Of a stretch of DNA of 64,000 nucleotides, positions 52,757-62,330 are shown one piece after another (the first letter of the stretch is position 1; each line of letters begins with the position of its first letter). The DNA is taken from positions 248,001-312,000 of the forward strand of contig JAEZCA010000035.1 in assembly GCA_023412665.1 (NCBI GenBank), given 5' to 3'. A model generated the notes under the pieces. That model was not told where the DNA came from, did not search any database, and was given only the letters and a program-made list of their open reading frames with translations. The position numbers were made by a program, and so were the translations under genes. This DNA comes from Bacillota bacterium (GTDB lineage Bacteria > Bacillota > Clostridia > Acetivibrionales > DTU013).

Positions 52757-53602
52757 ATGTGCGAACTCGGCATAAAGGCAGAGAGCTTCAACCCCCAGAT
52801 ATATTTTACATTCAAACGAAGATTTGATGAGTCTCATGTAACCAATATACACTCTCACGATTTCGTGTCCATGGTCTATATCCTGTCGGGAGCCTGTTCA
52901 TATGCGATCGGCAATGGCACCTACCATGTAAAAAAAGGGGACGTGCTCGTCTTTGACCCTGACGTGCCCCATGGAAAAACCGTCAAACCCGGAGAGGAAA
53001 TAATGGAGCTGCATATCGGCTTCGGCAATATCTGCGTTGAGGGTCTCCAAAAGAACCACCTTGTCGCAGAGGGCACTTCCCCGGTATACAATCTGCAGGA
53101 ATACGAGCAGGACTTCCTGAGCTGCTGCAGTGATATATGTACCGCTCAGGAAAACAATTCGCCCGGCTGTGAGCTAATGATAAAGGTGCACGCCATGAGG
53201 CTTATCGTTCTTTTTCTGCAGGCCACGCGAACCGATACGCATCGCAGCTCCAGTACGCTGGCGGGCTTTGATTCATCGGAAAAAGCTGTAATCGTCAATA
53301 CTCTTATGAAATATCTCCATGAAAATTATATGAGGCAGATATCTCTAGAAACCATCTCAAAAAGCATTTATTTGAGCCCTGCCTATATTTCAAAGGTGTT
53401 CAGAGATGAGATAGGCGAATCCCCTATTAACTACCTGATAAAAATCAGGCTCTCAAAAGCGCGGGAGCTGCTGCTTGAAGGCGGTCATTCCATAAAATCG
53501 GTTGCACGGGCGGTAGGCTATGAGGATGCATACTATTTCAGCAAATTGTATAAAAAGTATAACAATATTTCTCCATCAAGGGTAAGAAAAAAATCAATCT
53601 GA
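52757..53602 (+). CDS. AraC-family transcriptional regulator with cupin sensor
   Basis: 281 aa from the ATG at 52757 (GGAGAAGG upstream). An N-terminal AraC-type cupin (about 10-110; SHDFVSMVYILSGACSYAIGNGTYHVKKGDVLVFDPDVPHG) probably binds a small ligand. The C-terminal double helix-turn-helix contains YLSPAYISKVFRDEIGESPINYLIKIRL and SIKSVARAVGYEDAYYFSKLYKKY. Divergent from the ABC exporter, which is the likeliest target. The stop overlaps the convergent next gene by nine bases. Confidence 0.92.
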   Translation: MCELGIKAESFNPQIYFTFKRRFDESHVTNIHSHDFVSMVYILSGACSYAIGNGTYHVKKGDVLVFDPDVPHGKTVKPGEEIMELHIGFGNICVEGLQKNHLVAEGTSPVYNLQEYEQDFLSCCSDICTAQENNSPGCELMIKVHAMRLIVLFLQATRTDTHRSSSTLAGFDSSEKAVIVNTLMKYLHENYMRQISLETISKSIYLSPAYISKVFRDEIGESPINYLIKIRLSKARELLLEGGHSIKSVARAVGYEDAYYFSKLYKKYNNISPSRVRKKSI

Positions 53603-55060
53603 CTGCATTCTGGCAGAGAGCCTCTTCTCATTCGCCCATCTAACCAGCGCGGCAGCTTTTACCGCAATATAAAAAAGTGCGGCTGAAAAAAGCACATCAA
53701 AGCATAGGTTGAACAGAAACAAATGCTTGCTGAGGTCGGCTTCTCCATCTCCAATGACAGGCAGAACAAACTGGACCATACCCGTGATCAGAACAAACCC
53801 GAAAAATTCGATCAAAAAACGCAATTTTGCTTTGCCTGCGCGGCTGTATTCATATATCAGAACCAGAAGCACTGTTCCATAAAAAGCAGCTACAAAAAGC
53901 AATGAATGGGGAAGTACTCCGAGCTTGAAGCTGCTCCAACGGTCAAAAACCTTCGACACCTGCTTGTAGGATATCCCAGGTGATTTTTCATAATTACCCA
54001 TTCCCTGGTTCAGCTTGAAGCCGTTTTCGGCCGCTATGCCCATTTTTTCGATAAATCGCCCCGGGTGCCTCAGGTAATATGCCGCAATTTTATAATGATT
54101 CACATTCTCATCTATCATATTTTTAAAGCCGGCAGACCGGATATCCAGGGCATAATCCTCCATGAAATAGTTCGTTCCTGCAAGCGCCGCCAGCGACGGA
54201 TCCAGTCCCAGATCCTCAAGGTCGCCGGCAGGATCCCCAGAATTCTTCAATATTCCATAGAACACTGTCTGGTACTTGTTGCAGATCCTTATATCCCGGG
54301 ATACGTTGGTATAGCAGACAACTGATATCAATATGACGGCAGCCGCCGAACCAAAAGCAAGTCTGCGCCATGCCTTGTCCTTTCGCATAGCCGCGAGCCT
54401 TAGGAGCAAGAGCACGGAAAAGATCCCTGCAGGAATGTTCTGAACCTTTGCACCGGCAAAAAAAGCAGCAGCCAAGCCGAATATAAGCAACATCCATACA
54501 GCTGGTTGCTCTACGGCTGATATGGTAATGGCCATCGCTGCCATCAGCAATATGAAAACAAATGTAACAGGCTCTCCATATAAAGAATTAAAGTATGATG
54601 TATAGCCGGTATCACAAAAAATAATTATGAAGGATAGCGCTGTGAAGATCGCTGCAGCACCAAATTGCTTCCTGCTGCTCTTTACAAAAAAATATGCGCA
54701 GGCAGCCAGAAGCACGGCATATATAGCCCCAAGATATCTTATGTCAAACAGACCCGAGGGTGAGAACTGTTTACTCAGTGCAATAGCACATATAACAAGC
54801 GGGAGCTCAGTGGAAATATAACCGCCGCCGAAAGGTATCACATGTCCTATACCGTACAGCCTGTTCACATAGCCGAAATAGCGATCCTCATGTTCTGCAG
54901 TCAGGTGATGGAGGCCTGTAGAATTCATTATTCTGGCAAAATCACCATTGTCAGCTACGCCTGTGATAGGCCTCTTCATTAGAGTGACAGACAGAATGAT
55001 CAACACTGCTGCCGCTATGATAAACTCAAATCTCGCTTTCCTGATTGTGCCTGATAACAT
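53594..55060 (-). CDS. Multi-spanning membrane glycosyltransferase-like protein (WsfD-like)
   Basis: 488 aa from the ATG at 55058-55060 (CGGAGA upstream); the frame extends to 55267 but lacks a site and would overlap the next gene. Ten or more hydrophobic segments. The first external loop PITGVADNGDFARIMNSTGL and YFGYVNRLYGIG resemble the D-x-D-containing loop of GT-C-fold lipid-linked sugar transferases annotated as WsfD in Bacillus glycan clusters. It probably moves a hexose onto an envelope polymer outside the membrane. Substrate unknown. Confidence 0.65.
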   Translation of the reverse strand: MLSGTIRKARFEFIIAAAVLIILSVTLMKRPITGVADNGDFARIMNSTGLHHLTAEHEDRYFGYVNRLYGIGHVIPFGGGYISTELPLVICAIALSKQFSPSGLFDIRYLGAIYAVLLAACAYFFVKSSRKQFGAAAIFTALSFIIIFCDTGYTSYFNSLYGEPVTFVFILLMAAMAITISAVEQPAVWMLLIFGLAAAFFAGAKVQNIPAGIFSVLLLLRLAAMRKDKAWRRLAFGSAAAVILISVVCYTNVSRDIRICNKYQTVFYGILKNSGDPAGDLEDLGLDPSLAALAGTNYFMEDYALDIRSAGFKNMIDENVNHYKIAAYYLRHPGRFIEKMGIAAENGFKLNQGMGNYEKSPGISYKQVSKVFDRWSSFKLGVLPHSLLFVAAFYGTVLLVLIYEYSRAGKAKLRFLIEFFGFVLITGMVQFVLPVIGDGEADLSKHLFLFNLCFDVLFSAALFYIAVKAAALVRWANEKRLSARMQSD

Positions 55061-55154
55061 TGGCAATCTCCGATTCCATTGGTAAAACTGGTCTGTCATA
55101 CCAACATTATCCCAATCAGATTTGCAAAATATACATGGACATATGGGTCCAAGT

Positions 55155-55691
55155 CTAGTCGTGAGCCCCGGTGGTCTCATGGACCGGTGCTTTGGTACCG
55201 ATAAACGAGTCGGGGAACAGTTCCCGTACTTTTTTGGACTTCTTAAGAAAAATATACCATCCGACACTGAAAGCTATTATGAATGATATACTAATGATAA
55301 ATGAAGCAATAATGCTTCTGTGCATCGCAGCATACATCTCGAAATCCCTGTCATACGGTATATCATTGATTTGGCTGATCGTATTCATAATAAGATATGG
55401 GATCATATAGATGAATCTAAATACAAGGAACACCTTTGAGACCTTGAGGGCATATTTCTTGAGACGCTTCAGTACAATTGCCGAGTATACTGAGAATAGT
55501 ACATAACATACTGATGTGGACATGATAATCATACCCAGGACCTTGTTTTCCGACAGCAGGTTATACCCAAAAGACAGAGAAATAATACCCAGCAGGGATT
55601 CCTCTGCCAGAAGCATGATAAAATAGATCAGCAGTATTCCGCTGACACCTTTTTCATCATCATATTCATATGGCTTCCTGAATTCATCCAT
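55155..55691 (-). CDS. DUF2569-like membrane protein
   Basis: 178 aa from the ATG at 55689-55691 (GGGAGA upstream). Four hydrophobic segments: KGVSGILLIYFIMLLAEESLLGI, VLGMIIMSTSVCYVLFSVYSAIV, VSKVFLVFRFIYMIPYLIMN and IIASFIISISFIIAFSVGWYIFLKKSKKVRELF. The last one, with a Y/W-F-x-K-S-K-R-V end, is typical of DUF2569. Function unknown. Probably cotranscribed with the downstream glycosyltransferase-like gene. Confidence 0.7.
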   Translation of the reverse strand: MDEFRKPYEYDDEKGVSGILLIYFIMLLAEESLLGIISLSFGYNLLSENKVLGMIIMSTSVCYVLFSVYSAIVLKRLKKYALKVSKVFLVFRFIYMIPYLIMNTISQINDIPYDRDFEMYAAMHRSIIASFIISISFIIAFSVGWYIFLKKSKKVRELFPDSFIGTKAPVHETTGAHD

Positions 55692-55806
55692 AATAAAATC
55701 TCCCGTTAAGCAAATATAGCGCACTTCAAGTGAAGTACGCTTACATTATAGCAAGAAATATTTGCAGGAACAAGTGTTCTGTATAAATATATAAATATTC
55801 TCCCTG

Positions 55807-56523
55807 TTATCCCTGTTCGATAACAGTATATGCCGCCGTTATTTGCTCTCCACCGCCTGAGACCATTACTCCGTATGTTCCAGGCTCTGTCTGGCTGCTT
55901 ACATTCCATTCAAGTTCGACGATGCCGTTATCCCCCGAACGCTTCACTGCAGTAGACGTAACCATATTCCCGGATTTTCTGTATACAGCTGTTATGGTGT
56001 ACTGGGTGTCCGGTCTCCCCTGGACGGACAGTCCGCCTGTTTCGCCCTGCCTGACAGGTGTCCTGATACTTCGTAATACAAGGCCACTTCCATTTAACTG
56101 AGCGCCGCTGCCTGAAGACAGCTGTGAGCCTGTGATACCTGCCGGCCCTCCGTCTGATGTGCTATTGCCGGCATTTCTTCCGCTGTCTTTCGGAACTGTA
56201 GCTCCTACCAGACCTGCATAGTTTTGTCCCGGGTAATCCTCCCTGCCTCTCTCGTATTGAAGGCCTGCGCCTCCGGTACCGGGCACCGTGCCCGCTCCGG
56301 CTCCGATCCTCCCTGAATTTCCTGTATTCCCTCCGGCTCCGTCCGTTCGTTCAGTCCTTGCATAACCGGTCTCCGCTCCCGCCCCGCCGGGCTGAGTCTG
56401 ACCTGTAAAGCCGTTTCCATAGCCTTGTTCCATCGGCATATTGCCCTCAAGCTCTGCCGCACAGCCGGCTATGAGTAATATTAGTAAAGCAGGAACTATG
56501 AGCGAAAATGACAATTTTCTCAT
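55807..56523 (-). CDS. Glycine-rich lipoprotein with C-terminal Ig-like domain
   Basis: 238 aa from the ATG at 56521-56523 (GAGAGG upstream). A lipoprotein signal peptide ends in the lipobox LIAGC (Cys about 21). A long low-complexity linker rich in Gly, Thr, Ser, Asn (about 25-150) follows. The C-terminal 80 residues (IRTPVRQGETGGLSVQGRPDTQYTITAVYRKSG... YGVMVSGGGEQITAAYTVIEQ) look like an Ig-like or filamin-type beta domain. It should be anchored on the outer face of the membrane with the domain held out on a flexible stalk. Ligand unknown. Confidence 0.75.
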   Translation of the reverse strand: MRKLSFSLIVPALLILLIAGCAAELEGNMPMEQGYGNGFTGQTQPGGAGAETGYARTERTDGAGGNTGNSGRIGAGAGTVPGTGGAGLQYERGREDYPGQNYAGLVGATVPKDSGRNAGNSTSDGGPAGITGSQLSSGSGAQLNGSGLVLRSIRTPVRQGETGGLSVQGRPDTQYTITAVYRKSGNMVTSTAVKRSGDNGIVELEWNVSSQTEPGTYGVMVSGGGEQITAAYTVIEQG

Positions 56524-56612
56524 ATAAACACCTCTCAATTTGGATAAGGTTATTCATATGATGCCCATATATGCCTGCTTATCATTATTGTATAATTTGC
56601 CAGTGCTTTGTT

Positions 56613-57431
56613 CTATTCGACCCACTCCGAGGGCTGGAAATAATCCGTATAAACGCCGTATGCCCCGTTGTCCCTTAATTTTATGTATATATTGTAATCA
56701 TTTATCGTGTGCACATATACCGGAACACTGAGAGATGAACACTTTGTCAGCATGTCAGGCGAAGCTCTGTCCTGTGACAATGTCAGAGCAAAGAGCGGAT
56801 TCTCCTGACAAAACTGTAGTATTTCCTGATCCTCTGCTTTCAGCTTGTATTCTGTCAGTATGATATTTTTGAAGCCAAGGTCCTTTACCGCTTCGTACTC
56901 ATTAAAGGAATATACCTGTGGAATGAACCTTTTACCGACCATTGAGTATTTTTTTGCAATGAGCTCAAGAAGCTTAATGTTTTCTTGCTTTATATCTGTG
57001 ATAATGTACGCATCCTCATGCTTGTACATCCATTCCGCAAGCGAGTCAAGATCAAGCATTTCAAGACCGAGGATAGCCTGTCTCTCTTTGAACTCACCGT
57101 AGGCAGGTACCTCCGTCGAATAATTCACACCAGAGAACCAGTTTGCATTCCCCCAGTCATGAGCGATCACGGGTATATTATCTGACGTAGTACAGATATC
57201 AACTTCGATGAATCTGAAACCCTCTTCATAGGACTTGTCCAGTGCCTGCAGTGAATTAGTCATGCGTATACCATAAATATCCCCGCCTGCATGGGCAATA
57301 AGCCTGGGCGCCTTCGGCTCATCAGCATACGGGGATTGGGCGTTTGCTATGCCAATGACCAGGGCAGATGATAATATAAGTATCAAAATAAACAATAATG
57401 GTAAAAATCTAAGCTGAGTCAGTCTTTTCAT
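56613..57431 (-). CDS. Glycerophosphodiester phosphodiesterase family protein
   Basis: 272 aa from the ATG at 57429-57431 (AGAGGTGG upstream). An N-terminal membrane anchor or signal (FLPLLFILILILSSALVIGIA) precedes a GDPD TIM barrel. LIAHAGGDIYGIRMTNSLQALDKSYEEGFRFIEVDI and VIAHDW carry the usual H-x-G and E-x-D metal/catalytic residues, with G-G in place of the common R-G. It would split glycerophosphodiesters or teichoic-acid-like polymers outside the membrane. Confidence 0.85.
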   Translation of the reverse strand: MKRLTQLRFLPLLFILILILSSALVIGIANAQSPYADEPKAPRLIAHAGGDIYGIRMTNSLQALDKSYEEGFRFIEVDICTTSDNIPVIAHDWGNANWFSGVNYSTEVPAYGEFKERQAILGLEMLDLDSLAEWMYKHEDAYIITDIKQENIKLLELIAKKYSMVGKRFIPQVYSFNEYEAVKDLGFKNIILTEYKLKAEDQEILQFCQENPLFALTLSQDRASPDMLTKCSSLSVPVYVHTINDYNIYIKLRDNGAYGVYTDYFQPSEWVE

Positions 57432-57737
57432 ACCCACCTCTGCTAATTGACCAGCATTCTGTTAAAAAGAGCGCCATCACTTAACTGGACTCTGTACTCT
57501 CATTTTACCAAATTTTTCACTAATATTCTACAAAATATCCCATTTTGCTGCCGTTATTAATACATATTTGTTATTTCGTGTCTGCTGACAGACCATATTG
57601 ATGGTTGACAAAATGCCAGGTTGCTATAAATCAATCTAGCAAGCTTGATGAATACATCTTCGGAATACTTTGCAGTCTTTTTGAGAAAGCTAAATCCCGG
57701 TATCCCTGAAATTATAACACTAAAGGAGCTGAGCAAT
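57432..57737. other. Spacer between GDPD gene and sspH
   Basis: About 306 bp of AT-rich divergent spacer. A TTGACA at about 57604 has no matching -10 at normal spacing, and a sporulation-sigma promoter for sspH is expected but could not be assigned by eye. Confidence 0.35.
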
Positions 57738-57920
57738 TTGAACAACAGACGCGCAAAGCAAATATCATCATCGCCTATTATGGCCAATGTCACCTATGAA
57801 GGCACACCAGTTTATATTGAAAGAATAAACGATATAACGGGTACGGCATACATACATCCCCTCGACATGCCTGGAATGCACAAGGAGGTCTTTATTACAG
57901 ATCTGACGGAAGAACAGTAG
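57738..57920 (+). CDS. sspH: H-type small acid-soluble spore protein
   Basis: 60 aa from a TTG at 57738-57740; AAGGAG lies nine bases upstream. A longer in-frame ATG at 57645 would add residues foreign to the family. NRRAKQISSSPIMANVTYEGTPVYIERINDITGTAYIHPLD matches the SspH pattern (R-A-K-x-I-x-x-S-P, then G-T-P-V-x-I-E, then A-x-I-H-P-L). It is a minor DNA- or core-associated spore protein made in the forespore. Confidence 0.9.
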   Translation: MNNRRAKQISSSPIMANVTYEGTPVYIERINDITGTAYIHPLDMPGMHKEVFITDLTEEQ

Positions 57921-57983
57921 AAGCAGTATCCTGCCCGGCGTTCAGAGTAAATATTTTATTGGCGGTACATTATTCTCATTATA

Positions 57984-57992
57984 TGGTATAAT
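57984..57992 (+). promoter_or_regulatory. Extended -10 promoter of ABC exporter operon
   Basis: TGGTATAAT (TATAAT at 57987-57992) with TG one base upstream and a weak GGTACA at -35 spacing. About 38 bp before the ABC ATPase start. Confidence 0.55.
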
Positions 57993-58030
57993 ATCCCTTA
58001 TGAAACTTAAAGGATGTGGGGTTATTGAGT

Positions 58031-58822
58031 ATGGTGAAACCGTCAGAAGAGGCAGTCATCAGCATCAAAGCGTTGAAGAAGAGCTTTGGAGATAAAGAGG
58101 TCCTCCGGGGAATAGATTTGGATATATTCAAGGGACAGATCATTGGCTATATAGGTCCCAACGGCGCCGGCAAAAGCACTACCGTTAAGCTGATGCTGGG
58201 TATACTCGAAGGCTTTGAGGGCGAAATAAGGATCTTTGGCGAAGATATCAGAAACGGGAGCGTCGAGTATAAACGAAGGATCGGCTATGTTCCGGAGTCA
58301 GCTGATGTCTACGACAGCCTTACTGCCAGGGAGTACCTCACATTTATAGGCCAGATATACGGCCTTACTCATGATGCGGCAGATGCCAAGGCCTCAAAGC
58401 TGATGTCGCTTTTTGGGATCGAGGATGTGTACCAATCAAGGATATCCTCTTATTCCAAGGGTATGAAGCAAAAGCTTCTCATCATATCAAGCCTCCTGCA
58501 CGATCCCGACATTCTCTTCTTTGACGAGCCTATGAGCGGCCTTGATGCAAACAGTGTCATGGTGTTCAAGGAGATCATGTCTTCGCTGGCAGCCCGGGGT
58601 AAAACGATATTCTACTCATCCCACATCATGGATGTCGTCGAAAAAATAAGCAGCAGGATCATATTGATAAGTGACGGACAGATAGTTGCCGACGGCACCT
58701 TTGACGAACTAAAGCAAAAAAGCAGTGAGGGCTCCCTTGAGGAGATATTCAACCAGCTCACCGGCTTCAACAGGCACAGGGAAATAGCCGATGAATTCAT
58801 TTCTGTGGTAAAAGGGGTGTAG
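58031..58822 (+). CDS. ABC transporter ATP-binding protein (ABC-2 exporter type)
   Basis: 263 aa from the ATG at 58031; TTG and GTG starts slightly upstream are possible. Walker A GPNGAGKSTTVKLMLG, signature SSYSKGMKQKLLIISSLL (Y-S-K-G-M, typical of ABC-2 exporters), Walker B ILFFDEPMSGLD, and the switch His in FYSSHIMD. It energises the membrane protein encoded four bases downstream. The substrate is not evident; lantibiotic, drug and sodium exporters share this form. Confidence 0.93.
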   Translation: MVKPSEEAVISIKALKKSFGDKEVLRGIDLDIFKGQIIGYIGPNGAGKSTTVKLMLGILEGFEGEIRIFGEDIRNGSVEYKRRIGYVPESADVYDSLTAREYLTFIGQIYGLTHDAADAKASKLMSLFGIEDVYQSRISSYSKGMKQKLLIISSLLHDPDILFFDEPMSGLDANSVMVFKEIMSSLAARGKTIFYSSHIMDVVEKISSRIILISDGQIVADGTFDELKQKSSEGSLEEIFNQLTGFNRHREIADEFISVVKGV

Positions 58823-58825
58823 CTC

Positions 58826-60493
58826 GTGAGGGAATTTGGTCTTTTAAAGCTTTTGGACAGATTCAGCGGCATATTCAAACGATCAGGCATAGACTATGGC
58901 ATGCTCAGGCTGATACTTCAGCTTAAGCTTGTTATGGACACCCGGAGAGTACCTACAGTAATTGCAAATAACGCCAAAAGTAAAGAAGGAAAAAACAACT
59001 TCAAATCAAGCCTTTTTATCTATGCTTTTATGGGACTGTTTGCAGCATTGCTGATAGTGAACCCCTTCCCCATTTTTTACAAAATGAACATTTCGATCGG
59101 AATGATAATTTTTTTACTGATGTCTACTATGATTTCTGATTTTTCTTCAGTTTTGCTGGACGTCAGAGAAAAAAACATACTACTGCCAAGACCGATCACA
59201 CCAAAAACGCTTAACGCAGCTAAAGTAATACATATTGTATATTACCTTTTTTACATCACCCTTGCTCTGGCCGGACCATCGCTGGTTATAGGCACCTTCA
59301 GATACGGGCTGATCTTTCTCACTATATATTTGATAGAGCTCATCCTTATCTGCGCCTTTATAGTATTTTTCACATCAATACTCTATACGTTGATTTTAAG
59401 ATTCTTTGACGGGGAAAGACTGAAGGATCTCATAAATTACTTTCAGATAACACTCTCAGTAGTGATGCTTATTTCATACCAGCTTATAGGACGTATATTT
59501 GATATTTCCGATGCAGTGATCACCTCATCGCCGGCATGGTGGCATTATATCATGCCTACAGCCTGGTTTGCGGCTCCTTTTTGCCTGTTCCTTGAGCATG
59601 AAAGGTCTTTATATAATATATGCCTTAGCATCGCAGCATTAGCCGTGCCTCTAATATCGCTGGTTTTATACATCAAAGCAGTCGTGCCCCATTTTGAGAA
59701 AAACCTGCAGAAGCTTAATACTCAAAATAGCAGAAAAAATGAGTCAAAAGGAGTCAAAGCTGCTGTCAATGAGAAAATTGCCGAGCTGCTATGTCCCGGA
59801 GACCACGAGAGGCTGTTCTATAAATTTACTCAGGATATAGCAGGAAATGAGAGGAAGCTCAAGCTTCGTCTGTACCCATCTTTAGCCTTCGCAGTTTTCA
59901 TGCCGTTTGTGTTTATGCTAAATTTACTGGGCCACGGCAAAACAATAGTCGAGGTTTATAACAGCATATCAAGCGGTGTATATTACCTGGGGCTCTATTT
60001 TACAGGGATCATGCTCGGAAGCGCCATACTGATGCTAAAAAACAGCGAAAACTACAAGGGCGCCTGGATATACATGGCATTACCGCTTCAATCCCCTGCA
60101 CCTGTTTTCAAGGGAGCCTTTAAGGGCTTCCTAATCAAGTTCACCATACCTGTATACCTGTTTACATCTTTAATTTTCATTATTCTGTATGGTTTCAGGA
60201 TCATACCCGATGTCCTGCTGATATTTTTCAATATGATGATATTGATACTGCTGATTTTCAAATTCTCAAAAAAGGAACTGCCATTCTATAAGGATTTTCA
60301 GTACACTCAGGATGGAAATACAACAGGGCTCATCATGCTGTGCTTTTTTATAACAGCCTTGCTTGGCGGGGTACATTTCCTCGTTAATCTGGTTCCTTTT
60401 GGAGTTACAATAAACATGGCTGTATCGATCCTTATTGTCATACTCTTATGGAAGAGCAGCTTTAAGATCGCGTGGAAGGATGTATCTTATTAG
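58826..60493 (+). CDS. Large ABC exporter membrane subunit
   Basis: 555 aa from a GTG at 58826 (GGGGTG upstream), four bases after the ATPase gene. About ten to twelve hydrophobic segments, with a cytoplasmic loop FEKNLQKLNTQNSRKNESKGVKAAVN in the middle dividing two halves. FKSSLFIYAFMGLFAALLI begins the membrane part. It is the size of single-chain exporter permeases that carry two bundles. Only the pairing with the ATPase gives its role; I recognise no specific substrate family. Confidence 0.82.
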   Translation: MREFGLLKLLDRFSGIFKRSGIDYGMLRLILQLKLVMDTRRVPTVIANNAKSKEGKNNFKSSLFIYAFMGLFAALLIVNPFPIFYKMNISIGMIIFLLMSTMISDFSSVLLDVREKNILLPRPITPKTLNAAKVIHIVYYLFYITLALAGPSLVIGTFRYGLIFLTIYLIELILICAFIVFFTSILYTLILRFFDGERLKDLINYFQITLSVVMLISYQLIGRIFDISDAVITSSPAWWHYIMPTAWFAAPFCLFLEHERSLYNICLSIAALAVPLISLVLYIKAVVPHFEKNLQKLNTQNSRKNESKGVKAAVNEKIAELLCPGDHERLFYKFTQDIAGNERKLKLRLYPSLAFAVFMPFVFMLNLLGHGKTIVEVYNSISSGVYYLGLYFTGIMLGSAILMLKNSENYKGAWIYMALPLQSPAPVFKGAFKGFLIKFTIPVYLFTSLIFIILYGFRIIPDVLLIFFNMMILILLIFKFSKKELPFYKDFQYTQDGNTTGLIMLCFFITALLGGVHFLVNLVPFGVTINMAVSILIVILLWKSSFKIAWKDVSY

Positions 60494-60502
60494 CATACAT
60501 CC

Positions 60503-61429
60503 TCAAACAATATTATACTTGCCTAGAAATTCTGCCACACGTGTAACATACGTTTTGTAGTCGACTTCGCTGGCAAGTCCATGCCCGGCATCAGGTATAA
60601 TAAGCAGCTCCTTTTCGCCTGCTGCTGCATCATAAAGCTGATTCACCATTTTATGAGGTACAAAGATGTCGCTTCCCCCATGTATAAACAGTATCGGCAA
60701 TCTGGTTTTTTTCACCTGCTCCAACGCAGATGCTTCTTTGAAAAAATATCCGGCTATGAGCTTGGAAAAAAGGCTCGTTGAATAAAGAAACGGGAATGCA
60801 GGAAGATGATACAATCGCTTAAGCTGCCAGGATAATTCTTCAAAAGCAGAGGTATATGCACAGTCTGAAACAACAGCCTTGACCTGCGCCGGAAGGTTCT
60901 CTCCGGAGGTCATCAGCACCGTTGCTCCGCCCATGGAAATACCATGCAGTACAATGCTTGACTTCTCTCCGGTCAATTCTATTGCTTTATCGATCCATTT
61001 TAAGTAATCCTTTCGGTCAAGCCAGCCAAAACCTATATATTTACCTTCACTCTTGCCGTGAGCACGTGCATCCGGCACCAGGACATTAAAACCCAAATCC
61101 TCATGATAGAATTTGGCAAAGCCGTGCATATGAAATGCTTTGCTGGTGTAACCGTGAGCTAGTATTACAGTTCTGTTGGAGCTCTGGCCGGCCTTTATGA
61201 AATATCCATGGAGTTTTAATCCGTCATCGGCATTAATGACTACATCTTCATATCCATGCTCCTGCATCCAGTTTTCCGGAGATCCCATTATCTTGTATGC
61301 ACTAGGGTCCATATCAGGACTTTTTTCAAAGACATCCTTCTTGCTTCTGACAACGGCCTGACGAAAAAAGTAATACGAAGCACCGATATATAAAAGCATT
61401 AAAAACACAATAATTAATACAATCAGCAT
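60503..61429 (-). CDS. Membrane-anchored alpha/beta hydrolase
   Basis: 308 aa. An N-terminal membrane anchor (LIVLIIVFLMLLYIGASYYFF) is followed by an alpha/beta-hydrolase fold (about 75-305): oxyanion region VILAHGYTSKAFHMHGF, nucleophile elbow VLHGISMGGATVL, acid in FIHGGSDIFVP and His in PDAGHGLAS. This matches the YqkD/BAAT-like peptidase S9 or esterase group. Substrate unknown. Convergent with the exporter genes. AAAGGGGG precedes the ATG. Confidence 0.88.
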   Translation of the reverse strand: MLIVLIIVFLMLLYIGASYYFFRQAVVRSKKDVFEKSPDMDPSAYKIMGSPENWMQEHGYEDVVINADDGLKLHGYFIKAGQSSNRTVILAHGYTSKAFHMHGFAKFYHEDLGFNVLVPDARAHGKSEGKYIGFGWLDRKDYLKWIDKAIELTGEKSSIVLHGISMGGATVLMTSGENLPAQVKAVVSDCAYTSAFEELSWQLKRLYHLPAFPFLYSTSLFSKLIAGYFFKEASALEQVKKTRLPILFIHGGSDIFVPHKMVNQLYDAAAGEKELLIIPDAGHGLASEVDYKTYVTRVAEFLGKYNIV

Positions 61430-61699
61430 GCTGATCCCCCTTTATTAAATGGCACCGCCCTTTTAATACTCTCTGCAATGAAAATAAACAATATACCATA
61501 CGATATAATTATACACCCCTCACAGTCAATATGGTCAACTACAGGTTCGCACGTCTATACATATCAAATATATTTTCCCTCTGTTTTAGTATTATTTGGT
61601 ATCGCAAAGTCAATAATATCTGGCAAGACTTCCAGCCGCTCATATATTCATGGACATGCGAATATAAATATACTGATTATCCTACTTGGGAGGTTAAGC

Positions 61700-61873
61700 A
61701 TGAGTTTAAATGAATTCAAACACAAATACAACCTTATTTACAGGTTTGTAAAAAAAATGAATGCCGAGGATATCCCCGGCAATGTCAAGCCAATCATGCT
61801 AAAGCTATATGCAAGCTCACTGAAGATCCGCATCTCTGACAAAATGGCACAGGATTTGATTCAAACCGCATAG
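61700..61873 (+). CDS. Small basic protein of unknown function
   Basis: 57 aa from the ATG at 61700; GGGAGG lies seven bases upstream, a strong reason to believe in it. Sequence MSLNEFKHKYNLIYRFVKKMN, then AEDIPGNVKPIMLKLYASSLKIRISDKMAQDLIQTA. Probably helical and basic, with no membrane segment. I recognise no family. It is isolated between two minus-strand genes; a longer in-frame ATG at 61478 has no ribosome site. Confidence 0.6.
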   Translation: MSLNEFKHKYNLIYRFVKKMNAEDIPGNVKPIMLKLYASSLKIRISDKMAQDLIQTA

Positions 61874-61901
61874 TTTTTTACTATGCTTTTTCATCCTCTT
61901 T

Positions 61902-62270
61902 CTAATCCTCACTCTTGCTATTTGACTGTATCACCCCACGGATCATCAGTCCCACGCCAACTGCCGCACATCCAAACATAAGTATGGTCACATACAGGTT
62001 TGTGGGCTTGAAATAGATTTCCAGCCCCAGCAGCAATCCCAGCAGTATTGTGGCCAGGCCGAAACCTATCAGTATCCAGCCCCATATCTGTTTTTTCATA
62101 GCGAACAAAAGTATTATTCCAATCAGAACCGGAATCAGCATTACTCCGAAAGGAGGATTATACCCGCCTGTCAATCCGCCTAAATTAAAGCCTGTTCTTA
62201 CAACAGTATTTTGTGTTATGAGAAAAACACCCAACACAAAAAAGGCTATCCCCGCAAGCAGATTTTTCAT
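61902..62270 (-). CDS. Small membrane protein of unknown function
   Basis: 122 aa from the ATG at 62268-62270 (AGGCGG upstream). Four hydrophobic segments: LLAGIAFFVLGVFLITQNTVV, FGVMLIPVLIGIILLFAM, IWGWILIGFGLATILLGLLLGLEI, and YVTILMFGCAAVGVGLMIRGVI. It looks like the small helical membrane proteins widespread in clostridia. No motif gives a function. Confidence 0.7.
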   Translation of the reverse strand: MKNLLAGIAFFVLGVFLITQNTVVRTGFNLGGLTGGYNPPFGVMLIPVLIGIILLFAMKKQIWGWILIGFGLATILLGLLLGLEIYFKPTNLYVTILMFGCAAVGVGLMIRGVIQSNSKSED

Positions 62271-62330
62271 GATTCCGCCTACCCCCATTCAACTATTTGC
62301 GCAAAATATTATGTACACTGTTAAATATTA

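Noticed and set aside
57557..57793. Minus-strand 78-codon frame
   Set aside because: It overlaps sspH, whose family match and ribosome site are strong.
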